From Brevibacterium iodinum ATCC 49514 (GTDB lineage: Bacteria; Actinomycetota; Actinomycetes; Actinomycetales; Brevibacteriaceae): a stretch of DNA of 64,000 nt. Location: contig NZ_FXYX01000001.1 of NCBI RefSeq assembly GCF_900169265.1, positions 62,001-126,000 of the forward strand, in the 5' to 3' direction. A model generated the notes under the pieces. It searched no databases, had not been told where the DNA came from, and was given only the letters and a program-made list of their open reading frames with translations. A program made the translations under genes and the position numbers. Positions 47,403 through 56,667 of this stretch are shown piece after piece; the first letter of the stretch is position 1; each line of letters begins with the position of its first letter.

Positions 47403-48407
47403 TCACTCGCGGTGGAGCCAGGCCTCGTAGATATCGCGCTTGGACAGGCCGAACTTCTTCGCCACTTGTCCGGCCGCGTCCTTGGCACGTACTCCGGAGT
47501 CGACCAGTGCGCTGACCTCGCCGAGGTGGTCCTCCGGAGCCGTTTCGACCTCGGTGGCGCCGGCGAGCACAAGGGTCAGCTCCCCGCGCAGTCCTCCAGC
47601 GGCCTGATCCCGCAGGGAACCGACGGTTCCGCGCAGAGTCTCCTCGTAGGTCTTCGTCAGCTCGCGGCTGATGGCCATGGGCCGGTCGACGCCGATGATC
47701 TCGGCGAAGTCGTCCATCGCATCGGCGATGCGGTGCGGGCTTTCGAAGAAGACCATCGTCCGCTTCTCGGCCTTGAGCTCGGTCAGCAGGGTCTTGCGCT
47801 GCCCGGACTTGCGCGGCAGGAACCCTTCGAAGCTGAACCGATCGCTCGGCAGTCCCGAGACCGCGAGTGCCATGAGCACCGCGGACGGGCCCGGCGTCGA
47901 CGTGATCGGAAGTCCCGCCTCGGCGCAGGCCTTGACCACGCGGTAGCCGGGGTCGGAGACGGCGGGCATTCCCGCGTCGGAGAGCAGGACGACGGTCTCA
48001 CCTGCAGCGATGATGTCGACGAGTTCGGGGGCACGGTGGCCCTCGTTGTGGTCGAAGACGCTGATGACACGCTTCGTGTGCGTGAGGTTGAGCCGCTGCG
48101 CGAGCGATAGGAACCGCCGCGTGTCCTCGGCGGCGATGACATCGGCAGTTTCGATGGCCTCCCGCATCCGCGGGCTCGCATCGCCGAGGTTGCCGATCGG
48201 AGTCCCGGCCAGGATCAGTCGACCGCCGGTGAGGATCGGACCGATTCTTGGCCCCGCGTCATCGGTCAGGTCGATGTCGTCGGACGGCGCCGCCTCGGTG
48301 GGGTTGTCGTCGGCTCCGTGGCCGGCCGCCTCGGTGGGGTCCTCGTCTGAGGCCGGATCCGCGTCTGAGGTGAACTCAGAGTTCGGATTCGAGGAATCCT
48401 CGGTCAC
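47403..48407 (-). CDS. rsmI: 16S rRNA (cytidine-1402 2'-O)-methyltransferase
   Basis: 334 residues. The SAM-dependent domain starts near residue 62: LILAGTPIGNLGDASPRM, VIAAEDTRRFLSLAQRL, VVLLSDAGMPAVSDPGYRVV, TSTPGPSAVLMALAVSGLP, EGFLPRK and FFESPHRIADAM. The first 60 residues are an acidic extension with DPTEAA and NPTEAA, each encoded by a near-copy of the dispersed 11-mer. It is co-transcribed after a DUF4190 gene (ATGA overlap). Confidence 0.95.
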   Translation of the reverse strand: MTEDSSNPNSEFTSDADPASDEDPTEAAGHGADDNPTEAAPSDDIDLTDDAGPRIGPILTGGRLILAGTPIGNLGDASPRMREAIETADVIAAEDTRRFLSLAQRLNLTHTKRVISVFDHNEGHRAPELVDIIAAGETVVLLSDAGMPAVSDPGYRVVKACAEAGLPITSTPGPSAVLMALAVSGLPSDRFSFEGFLPRKSGQRKTLLTELKAEKRTMVFFESPHRIADAMDDFAEIIGVDRPMAISRELTKTYEETLRGTVGSLRDQAAGGLRGELTLVLAGATEVETAPEDHLGEVSALVDSGVRAKDAAGQVAKKFGLSKRDIYEAWLHRE

Positions 48408-48835
48408 GAAGCGCCTTCAGCTGCGAAGATCAACGCGAACATGCCGAGATAGAGGAGGACGAAGAAGACCCAGAAGAGAATCCAAAGGGCGGTGCCTACG
48501 TAGCCGACCCACAGGGCTGCGATCGCCATGCCGTCGCCGCGTTCACCACGTTCGCGGATCTGTTTGCGGGCGATGTGGCCCATCACGATGCCGGCGATGC
48601 CGAGAAGGAAGAATGACGAGATGACGCCCAAGATCGAGGCGCACATTCCGATGATCGCGAGCACGTTCGTCGGCGGAAGCGGCTGGTAGACGTATCCGGG
48701 GCCGCCGGCGTACTGGGCGTTGGCTGCGTAGGCGTTGTTTTGGCCGTAGGACTGGGCACCGTATGAGCCGCCGGTGTTCGACTGGGGCTGCTGGTAGTAC
48801 ATGTCCGGGTTGTCCCAGTTGTTCTGGCTGCTCAT
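48404..48835 (-). CDS. DUF4190-type membrane protein 1
   Basis: 143 residues. The N-terminal 50 residues are Gln/Tyr/Asn/Gly-rich (MYYQQPQSNTGGSYGAQ) and probably cytoplasmic and disordered. Two membrane hairpin regions follow, separated by GHIARKQIRERGERGDGMAIA, the DUF4190 hallmark. Function unknown. It is translationally coupled to rsmI. Confidence 0.78.
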   Translation of the reverse strand: MSSQNNWDNPDMYYQQPQSNTGGSYGAQSYGQNNAYAANAQYAGGPGYVYQPLPPTNVLAIIGMCASILGVISSFFLLGIAGIVMGHIARKQIRERGERGDGMAIAALWVGYVGTALWILFWVFFVLLYLGMFALIFAAEGAS

Positions 48836-48977
48836 AGCGAAGTCTCCTTGTGGTTGCCTTCAACGGTACAGAGTCGTCGGTGGCGGCAAAAGGCGGGGCG
48901 GTTACAGGTCAATCACAGTTGAAGGTGCGAGACCGTGGGGTGGGATGCCGGGTCTGCCTAGCTGCGGTGATGCGGCA

Positions 48978-49451
48978 TCAGTTGACGGTTGCGTTTCCAG
49001 CGGCGATCGAGGCGCCGATGACGAGCGCGATGACGCCGAAGTAGATCAGCCAGAACACGATCCAGAAGATCACGCTGAGGTACCCCAGCCATAGCCCGGC
49101 GACGGCCATTCCGTTGCCGCGCTCTCCGCGGGCCTTGATCTGCGAACGGGCGATGTGGCCGAAGATGATGCCGACGAAGCCGAGGAAGAAGAACGAGGAG
49201 ATGAACGAGATGAGGCCGAGCACCAGCGCGACGATCGACGAGGAGTTCGTCGGCGCCACCTGCTGGTAGACGACGACCGGTGCTCGGTTTCCGTACGTCA
49301 CTGGTGCCTGAACCGGCGCCGGAACCAGGGCGGGTGTGCGCACCGGTGCCGGTGTGCAGTCCGGTGCGGGCGTGTGGACTGCGACGGGGGTGTGGACCGA
49401 ACCGTTCGATCCGGTGTAGGTGTTCCCGAGTGGCAGTACGCGAGTGTTCAT
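48978..49451 (-). CDS. DUF4190-type membrane protein 2
   Basis: 157 residues from the ATG at 49451, which has only a weak GGA upstream; a longer N terminus is possible. A Pro/Thr/Ala-rich N-terminal segment with repeats of the HTPAP/RTPAL kind (about residues 20-50) precedes the same two-hairpin core with GHIARSQIKARGERGNGMAV. It is a paralogue of the genes on both sides. Confidence 0.72.
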   Translation of the reverse strand: MNTRVLPLGNTYTGSNGSVHTPVAVHTPAPDCTPAPVRTPALVPAPVQAPVTYGNRAPVVVYQQVAPTNSSSIVALVLGLISFISSFFFLGFVGIIFGHIARSQIKARGERGNGMAVAGLWLGYLSVIFWIVFWLIYFGVIALVIGASIAAGNATVN

Positions 49452-49614
49452 GTCCGTTCCGTTCCGCTGGCTGTCGTTGATCGTCAGGGCTGTTCCGGGG
49501 CCGTCCTCGACGGTCGTCCCGATGTCTGAGATCAACGCTACCCACCTGCGGCGAGTGCGGCGGCCGAATCGTGTTGCAGTCCTGCACCACAGGTTGCAGA
49601 TTCCCCTCGCCGAG

Positions 49615-49747
49615 GCGGCCCGACCGTCCCGTACCCGTGTGGCCTTGGGGTGCACGCAGCGCCACGGGCAGGCGAGTCCCGGGTCGTGCCGAGCGGCCCG
49701 ACCGTCCCGTACCCGGGTGACCTCGGCCGTCCGCCGAGGTCACCCGG
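49615..49747. repeat. Direct repeats and hairpin between DUF4190 genes 2 and 3
   Basis: A 23-bp direct repeat (GCGGCCCGACCGTCCCG then TACCCG) occurs at 49615-49637 and 49693-49715. A 14-bp-stem hairpin follows (CCGGGTGACCTCGG at 49713-49726, complement at 49734-49747), and a further copy of CCGAGGTCACCCGG lies just beyond, near 49756-49769. The hairpin is about 30 bp past the third DUF4190 gene's stop and probably terminates it. Confidence 0.75.
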
Positions 49748-49774
49748 GACTGCGCCGAGGTCACCCGGGGCAAC

Positions 49775-50509
49775 TCAGTAGCTGCTCATCATGCCCAGGA
49801 AGCCGATGCCCAGGATGCCGATCATGACGATCGCCATGATGAGGCCCAGAGCGATCGTCACGTAGCCGATGATGAGACCGGCGATCGCCTGTCCGCGGCC
49901 TTCCTCGCCGGTGCGCTTGATCTGGCCGAGGCCGATGTGGCCGAAGATGACGGCGAGCACCGGTGCGATCCACAGGAACATCGCGATGATGCTGAAGATG
50001 ATGCCGATGACCGGAATCATCGAGAGCAGACCGCAGACGAATCCGCCGCCGATTCCGGCGATGCCCATCCACATCGACCATACGGCCATCTTGTTGGGTG
50101 CGGGCCGAACGAAGACCGGCTGCGCGCCGTAGGTCATCGGCTGGCTGTACGCTCCCGGCTGGCTGTAGGCATCGTACGCTCCCGGCTGGCTGTAGGCACC
50201 GGGCTGGCTGTATCCGCCTGACCGTCCGTACGCGTTCTGCTGGCCGTAGGGGCCGGACTGTCCATAGGAGTTCTGCTGGCCATACGGCTGTCCCTGCGAA
50301 TACTGTCCGTCGCCGGATCCGTACTGGCCCGCGCCGGATCCATACTGGCCCGCGCCGGATCCATACTGGCCCGCGCCGGATCCATACTGACCGGACTGTC
50401 CCTGACCGTACTGCGGCTGAGATCCGTAGTTGTTGTTGAACTGCTGCGAGCCGACCTGGGGAGGGTCGCTCGGGCGGTAGTTGGGGTTGTTCGACACGTT
50501 GTGCACCAT
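49775..50509 (-). CDS. DUF4190-type membrane protein 3 with long Tyr/Gly repeat region
   Basis: 244 residues. Residues about 30-135 are Gln/Tyr/Gly/Ser repeats, including QYGSGAG three times in tandem and several SQPGAY units. The C-terminal membrane core (about 150-244) has two hairpins around FGHIGLGQIKRTGEEGRGQA. The Tyr-rich low-complexity region resembles sequences that self-associate, but this is untested. It is divergent from the mannosyltransferase gene. Confidence 0.78.
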   Translation of the reverse strand: MVHNVSNNPNYRPSDPPQVGSQQFNNNYGSQPQYGQGQSGQYGSGAGQYGSGAGQYGSGAGQYGSGDGQYSQGQPYGQQNSYGQSGPYGQQNAYGRSGGYSQPGAYSQPGAYDAYSQPGAYSQPMTYGAQPVFVRPAPNKMAVWSMWMGIAGIGGGFVCGLLSMIPVIGIIFSIIAMFLWIAPVLAVIFGHIGLGQIKRTGEEGRGQAIAGLIIGYVTIALGLIMAIVMIGILGIGFLGMMSSY

Positions 50510-50684
50510 TCGCTCTGACTCCGGCTGTCTCCCACTACTCTAGTGATGCGCAGTGGCGAATGCCCAAGAGTCCTGCTCAAGGTGCCGAACCTCATGCCCG
50601 GCCCGACTGCCCGTCAACAACCGCAGCCCTTCCCTGCGGGTCGCATGAGAGCCCCGCCCGCCGAGATCCCTAAACTGGACTCCG

Positions 50685-52739
50685 ATGACACACACCGCAG
50701 ACTCCCCGGCCCCCACGAGGCGCATCGCCCGCGAGCACCTGGCGAGGAAACGTGAAAAGGTGCGTGCCGGCGCCGCTGCGATGCGCCGCGAAACCTTCCA
50801 CGCCGGCATGTGGGCCACCCGCGCACCGCTGTGGATGTGGCCAGCCCTGCTCGTCATCACCGGCATCGGTGCGGCCCTGCGACTCTTCCGCCTTGATTTC
50901 CCACACCGACTGGTCTTCGACGAGACCTACTACGTCAAGGACGGCTACTCGGTCTTCAACTTCGGCTACGAACGCTCCTGGCCCGAGAACGCCGACGATT
51001 CCTTCAACGCCGGCGACCCCAGCGTCATCGAACCCACCCCCGAATACGTCGTCCACCCGCCGCTGGGCAAGTGGCTCATCGGGTGGGGCATCGACCTCTT
51101 CGGCGCCGACGATTCGTTCGGCTGGCGCTTCACCGTGGCGATCATCGGCACGCTGACGATCTTCCTCCTCGGCGTCATCGCCTGGAAGCTCTTCCGCTCG
51201 GCATTCTTCGCCTGCGTCGCCGCCGGCCTGCTCGCCATCGACGGCGAGCACTTCGTCCACTCCCGCACGAGCCTGCTCGACATCGTGCTCATGGCCTTCG
51301 TCCTCCTCGCCTTCTTCTTCATCCTCCTCGACCGCGAGCAGGTGACGAAGCGCCTGGCCGCATGGACCCAGCGCACCGCTGAAATAGACAGCTTCGCACC
51401 GTCCCGCACCCAGCAGAATCCAGAACCCCTCCCCGAGGCGGCCGCCACTCCCACATCGACCACCACCGAGACGGCCGCTTCCTCCCCCGCCGACCCGGGT
51501 GCAGTCCCCCGAACCTTCCCGACCACGCTGACCGAGTCGATCTCCTCCGCTGCTCCCATCACCGAGGCGGCCCCGCCCACCGCGGAAGCCCGACGTCGGC
51601 GTCGGACGAAGTCCAGGGACCTGATCAACTTCGGGCTCCGCCTCGGCGCGCGTCCGTGGATCTTCGCCGCGGGGATCAGCCTCGGCTTGGCTACCGGAGT
51701 GAAGTGGTCGGGTCTGTATGCGCTGGCGGCGTTCGGGATTCTGCTCGTCCTGTGGGATGTGCATTCGCGGTATCGGGCCGGGGTCGTGCATCCGTGGCTG
51801 GGCATGCTCATCCGCGACAGCATTCCCTCGTTCTTCAAGCTCGTGCCGATCGCGCTCGTGACCTATGTGGCGTGCTGGACCGGGTGGATCCGGTCGGATG
51901 ATGCCTGGGACCGGCAGTGGGCTGCGGAGAATTTCGGCTGGTGGCGTGCGCTGCCGGACTGGTTGGACTGGCTGCCGTCTCTGGCGCACTATCATTACAC
52001 GGCGTACTCGTTCCATGTCGGGCTGGACTCGGAGCATCCGTACATGTCGAACCCGTGGGGTTGGATCGTGCAGTGGCGGCCGACGTCGTTCTACTACGAG
52101 TCCTACGACCGGGGCGATATGGGGTGCACGGTCGCGAAGTGCTCCTCGGCGATCACCTCGGTGGGCAATCCTGTGATCTGGGGCTTGGCCGCCTTGGCAG
52201 TGCTCGTCTGCCTCATCGTGTGGATCATCCGGCGGGACGTCCGACCAGCCGTCATCCTCGCCGGCCTGGCGGCAACCTGGCTGCCGTGGTTCGCCTACCA
52301 GGAGCGGACGATCTTCACCTTCTACACCATCGTCATGGTGCCGTTTGTGGTGCTGGCCGTGACGTACTGCCTGACCCTCGTCTGGGGCCGGGTGCCTGTG
52401 AGTGGTCAAGCGCCCGGGGGCGGGCAAGCGGCCGGGCACCGAGGCGATCCGCCGGCTGCTGGCCGTGGGCCGTCGGCATCGGCTGCGGCGTCGGCGGCCG
52501 ACCGAACGCCGCCGGGGCCCGCAGCGTCAGCGTCGGCAACCGACCGAACGCCGTCGAGGCCCGCAGCGAAGCAGCGTTTCGCCCGGATCTCCGCGGCGCT
52601 GTTCGCCAGGCGGCTGAGCGTCGGCCTGTTCCTCGTCGCAGCGATCCTCGCCTTCGCCTATTTCTGGCCCGTCTACACCGGTGAGGTCATCCCGTTCTCG
52701 GCCTGGAACAACCGCATGTGGAACATCACGTGGCGCTGA
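50685..52739 (+). CDS. pmt: Dolichyl-phosphate-mannose--protein mannosyltransferase
   Basis: A 684-residue GT39 enzyme with about 11 membrane helices that transfers mannose from polyprenyl phosphate to secreted proteins. The catalytic Asp-Glu is in LVFDETYYVKDGYSVF (first extracytoplasmic loop), followed by VHPPLGKWLIGWGIDLFG, FVHSRTSLLDIVLMAF and GLATGVKWSGLYAL. Two long Ala/Pro/Thr linkers are inserted: about residues 240-300, and about 575-630 with a 42-bp tandem DNA duplication (52488-52568). The rsmI/pmt neighbourhood is common in actinobacteria. Confidence 0.94.
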   Translation: MTHTADSPAPTRRIAREHLARKREKVRAGAAAMRRETFHAGMWATRAPLWMWPALLVITGIGAALRLFRLDFPHRLVFDETYYVKDGYSVFNFGYERSWPENADDSFNAGDPSVIEPTPEYVVHPPLGKWLIGWGIDLFGADDSFGWRFTVAIIGTLTIFLLGVIAWKLFRSAFFACVAAGLLAIDGEHFVHSRTSLLDIVLMAFVLLAFFFILLDREQVTKRLAAWTQRTAEIDSFAPSRTQQNPEPLPEAAATPTSTTTETAASSPADPGAVPRTFPTTLTESISSAAPITEAAPPTAEARRRRRTKSRDLINFGLRLGARPWIFAAGISLGLATGVKWSGLYALAAFGILLVLWDVHSRYRAGVVHPWLGMLIRDSIPSFFKLVPIALVTYVACWTGWIRSDDAWDRQWAAENFGWWRALPDWLDWLPSLAHYHYTAYSFHVGLDSEHPYMSNPWGWIVQWRPTSFYYESYDRGDMGCTVAKCSSAITSVGNPVIWGLAALAVLVCLIVWIIRRDVRPAVILAGLAATWLPWFAYQERTIFTFYTIVMVPFVVLAVTYCLTLVWGRVPVSGQAPGGGQAAGHRGDPPAAGRGPSASAAASAADRTPPGPAASASATDRTPSRPAAKQRFARISAALFARRLSVGLFLVAAILAFAYFWPVYTGEVIPFSAWNNRMWNITWR

Positions 52740-53179
52740 CCGGCTGACGTTGGCGTACACCCACGCGCCGCACCGGCTCCGTCGAATCACGCCGCCGGCA
52801 GCTTCGTACTGCGCGTCATCTAGTTCTGTTCCACTCGTCATCACCTTTTGATCAGATACTCGCCTTCGAACCCGATGATCCGTCCAAAAGGCGATGGAGC
52901 GATTCACAGGCCTACCCAAAAGGCGATGAGCCCGGCATAGGCAGCGTGCACTCAGAGGTGACCACCGCCCGAGCATACTGACACCGAGTTGTCTCCCGTG
53001 CACTTTCTGTGTGACGGCTACCGGTCGCGGGCACAGCGGATGGCTTGAACTTCGCCGCACGGTCCTACCCGCCGCCGACCAGCGGGCTTGGTCCGTCACG
53101 GGTCCGCCATCGAAGGGTCGCCTCGGCGACATGGCGTGTTCACCTTGAGGTAACACCCCGTCGTTAGCGTCGAATCATT
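52740..53179. promoter_or_regulatory. 440-bp intergenic region before the sialic-acid operon
   Basis: No gene is seen. It contains three copies of a 12-mer: CAAAAGGTGATG on the minus strand at 52839-52850, and CAAAAGGCGATG on the plus strand at 52885-52896 and 52917-52928, 32 bp apart. The role is unknown: regulatory sites or remnants of a mobile element. Confidence 0.55.
53136..53156. promoter_or_regulatory. Candidate operator upstream of neuA
   Basis: An imperfect dyad GTGTTCACCT-TG-AGGTAACAC, 24 bp before the GTG start of the operon. TAGCGT at 53165-53170, nine bases before the GTG, could be a -10 hexamer. Together with the absence of a Shine-Dalgarno, this suggests a leaderless transcript. 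Confidence 0.4.
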
Positions 53180-54669
53180 GTGAATGACCAGTCGACGACC
53201 TACGAGCCCAACGCAACCGAGTTTCAGTCGGAGATGAAGCCGGATGCGCGCACCACCGTGGCCGCGAACCAGGCGGCAGAAAGCTCCTCCCCCACTCCCC
53301 ACCGCACCGTTGCGATCATCCCCGCGCGCGGAGGGTCCAAGGGCATCCCGCTGAAGAACCTGCAGAAGGTCGCGGGAATCTCCCTGCTCGCCCGCGCCAT
53401 CAACGCCGCCCAGGCCAGCCCCAGCATCGACCGTGTGATCGTCTCGACCGACCACGACGGAATCGCAGCCGAAGCCCTGCGTGCCGGCGCCGAGGTGGCC
53501 CACCGCCCCGCCGAGATCGCCGGCGACACCGCCACCAGCGAATCCGCGCTCATCCACACACTGTCGACCCTCGATGAAGACTTCGACATCACCGTGTTCA
53601 TGCAGTGCACCTCCCCCTTCATCGACTCCGCCTCGATCGAGAACGCGGTGCGCACGGTCCGTGACGACGACGCCGATGTCGTCTTCTCCGCCGTCGAAGA
53701 CCACTCCTTCCTGTGGCGCCTCGACGACGACACCCAGGCAGTGGCCGTCGGACACGAAGCCAGCTTCCGGCCGCGCCGCCAGGACCGCGCCAAGCACTTC
53801 AACGAAACCGGTGCGTTCTACGTCATGCGCACCTCCGGCCTCATCGAGCACGAGCACCGCTTCTTCGGCCGCATCGGCATCGAAGAGGTCCCGCCCGAGC
53901 ACGCCCGCGAGATCGACGACATGTCCGACCTCACTCTCGTCCGCGCCATCGCAGCATCGCAGACCCAGGAAACCACTCAGGTCATCGACGTCGACGCCCT
54001 CGTCACCGACTTCGACGGCGTCCACACCGACGACGGCGCCTATGTCGACGAGGACGGAAACGAACAGGTGCGCGTCCATCGCGGCGACGGCATGGGCATC
54101 TCCCGACTCGTGAAGTCCGGCGTGCCCGTGATGATCCTGTCGAAGGAACGCAACCCCGTCGTCACCCGCCGCGCGGAGAAGCTGCGCGTCGACGTCGCCC
54201 AGGGCATCGACAACAAGGCCAGCATCCTCGACGCATGGATCACCGCCAACGACCTCGACCCGGCTCGCGTCGCCTACGTCGGCAACGACATCAACGATCT
54301 CGAGGCCTTCGACGTCGTCGGCTGGCCCATCGCCGTCGCCGACGCCCACCCGCGCGTCCTCGCCGCCGCCCGCGTCATCCTCGACACACCCGGCGGACGG
54401 GGTGCGGTGCGTGAGGTCTGCGACCTCATTCCCATCCCCGTCGAGGCGGCCGAACCCCTGCCGAATCCAACCCTGACCTCACTGCGGTCGCCCACCGGAC
54501 ACCCATCGACCTTGGCAGAGCACCAGTCAGGACACCCGGCCGGCCACCAGTCGGCGGCCCTGTCCGGCCACGCGTCCGCCTTCCCCGACCAGCAACCGTC
54601 CGTCCCGCGGCACCAGCCGCAGTTCACTAACCGCGCGGAGATTTCGCGTGCCAACCGAAAGCAGGTTTC

Positions 54670-54673
<4 letters not shown>
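53180..54673 (+). CDS. neuA: Bifunctional acylneuraminate cytidylyltransferase / HAD phosphatase
   Basis: 497 residues. Residues about 43-265 are a CMP-sialic-acid-synthetase-like nucleotidyltransferase (VAIIPARGGSKGIPLKNL, RVIVSTDHDGIAAEAL, MQCTSPFIDSASI, NETGAFYVMR). Residues about 270-420 are a KdsC-like HAD phosphatase (DALVTDFDGVHTDDGAYVDE, MILSKERNPVVTRRAEKL, YVGNDINDLEAF). The last 75 residues are a disordered His/Gln/Pro tail. The fusion would dephosphorylate a nonulosonate-9-phosphate and activate it with CTP. The start is GTG without a clear ribosome-binding site. It overlaps neuB (ATGA). Confidence 0.9.
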
Positions 54674-55557
<884 letters not shown>

Positions 55558-55563
55558 GCAAGC

Positions 55564-55610
55564 GGCTGAGCCACCTCGGCGAGGATTTTCTGCGCCGAGG
55601 TGGCTCAGCC
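55564..55610 (+). terminator. Hairpin after neuB containing a variant of the dispersed 11-mer
   Basis: A perfect 18-bp stem (arms 55564-55581 and 55593-55610, core CCACCTCGGCG/CGCCGAGGTGG) with an 11-nt loop containing a T run, 6 bp after the neuB stop. It may attenuate transcription into the downstream glycosyltransferases. Confidence 0.82.
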
Positions 55611-55671
55611 ATGTCCGATCCACTGATTTTCTGGTGGACCAATCCATGACCGCAATCTTCGGAGAAGGCCC

Positions 55672-56667
55672 GTGACCGATTTCGACCTGAGCATCATCAT
55701 TCCCGCAAAAGATGGTGCCCCCTACCTGAGCACGCTGTTCCGCTCACTGAGGCAGCAGGGCCCCGTCTGGGACCGCACTCAGCTGATCTTCGTCAATGAC
55801 GGATCAAGTGATGAGACGCCGGAGCTGCTCGATGAGTTCAGCACTTGGTTCCCTCATTTCGAGGTCCTCACCAACCCGGAGGCGACCGGACTTGCCAATG
55901 CCCGAAACAAGGGGCTGGCATCTGCCCGCGGAGAGCACATCATCTTCCTCGATGGGGACGACTGGTTGGCCCCGGGGCATCTGTCCTCGATGCTTGCCGC
56001 AGCACATAGGCTCGGAGTCGATTTCATCCGCTGTGACCATACGACGGTCGAGGGGACCAAACGGGTGCGCAAACTCGCGCCGATATCGGTGCGTGACGTG
56101 CCATTGGATCCCAAGGTGGGGATCCTGCCCGTCTACGAATCGACGATGGTCGACTATCCGTTCGCCTGGGCCGGCATCTTCCACCGGCGAGTGCTCGAAC
56201 AGGGGATCCTCCATTTCCCGGAGAACTTCATGACTGCCGAAGACCGGTCCTGGATCTGGCGACTGCACCTGCAGGCCGAGTCCTTCGCCGTCGTCGATGC
56301 TCCAGGGATTCTCTATCGAAGAGGAATGGCGGGTTCTCTGTCGCGTGTCGTCGACATTCGACAGCTGGATTTCATCCGCGCATTCGGACAGATCTTCGAT
56401 CTCGTCGCTGCCGAACCGGACGCCGACCGACTATGGCCGAAGGCCATCCGCAACTGGTTGGCAATCCTCGACCATCAGATCAATCGTTTCGCAGCGTCGC
56501 CGGCGTCCCTGCGAAACCAGTTGCGAAGGGGTGCACGAACGATTTCGGCGAAGATTCCGCCACAGTATCTGCGTGAGGAGTTCGTTCTGCAGAAACAGGG
56601 ACGACAGCTCAACGTCAGCAGCTACCTCAATGACGCACCTTCGTTAATGCTGGAGATGGTGAAGTGA
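55672..56667 (+). CDS. Family 2 glycosyltransferase
   Basis: 331 residues with a GT-A fold. LSIIIPAKDGAPYLSTLFRS, IFVNDGSSDETPELL, the DXD-like IIFLDGDDWLAPGHLSS and AEDRSWIWRLHLQ (acceptor region) are visible. The C-terminal 90 residues are helical and basic. The GTG at 55672 follows GGAGAAGG. The GTG start of the next gene overlaps its stop. It is likely to assemble the backbone of the sialic-acid-containing polymer. Confidence 0.88.
   Translation: MTDFDLSIIIPAKDGAPYLSTLFRSLRQQGPVWDRTQLIFVNDGSSDETPELLDEFSTWFPHFEVLTNPEATGLANARNKGLASARGEHIIFLDGDDWLAPGHLSSMLAAAHRLGVDFIRCDHTTVEGTKRVRKLAPISVRDVPLDPKVGILPVYESTMVDYPFAWAGIFHRRVLEQGILHFPENFMTAEDRSWIWRLHLQAESFAVVDAPGILYRRGMAGSLSRVVDIRQLDFIRAFGQIFDLVAAEPDADRLWPKAIRNWLAILDHQINRFAASPASLRNQLRRGARTISAKIPPQYLREEFVLQKQGRQLNVSSYLNDAPSLMLEMVK

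Noticed and set aside
49713-50450. Repeated blocks as a CRISPR array or IS end
   Set aside because: The repeats are either terminator arms or codons of QYGSGAG/SQPGAY protein repeats, with no unique spacers.
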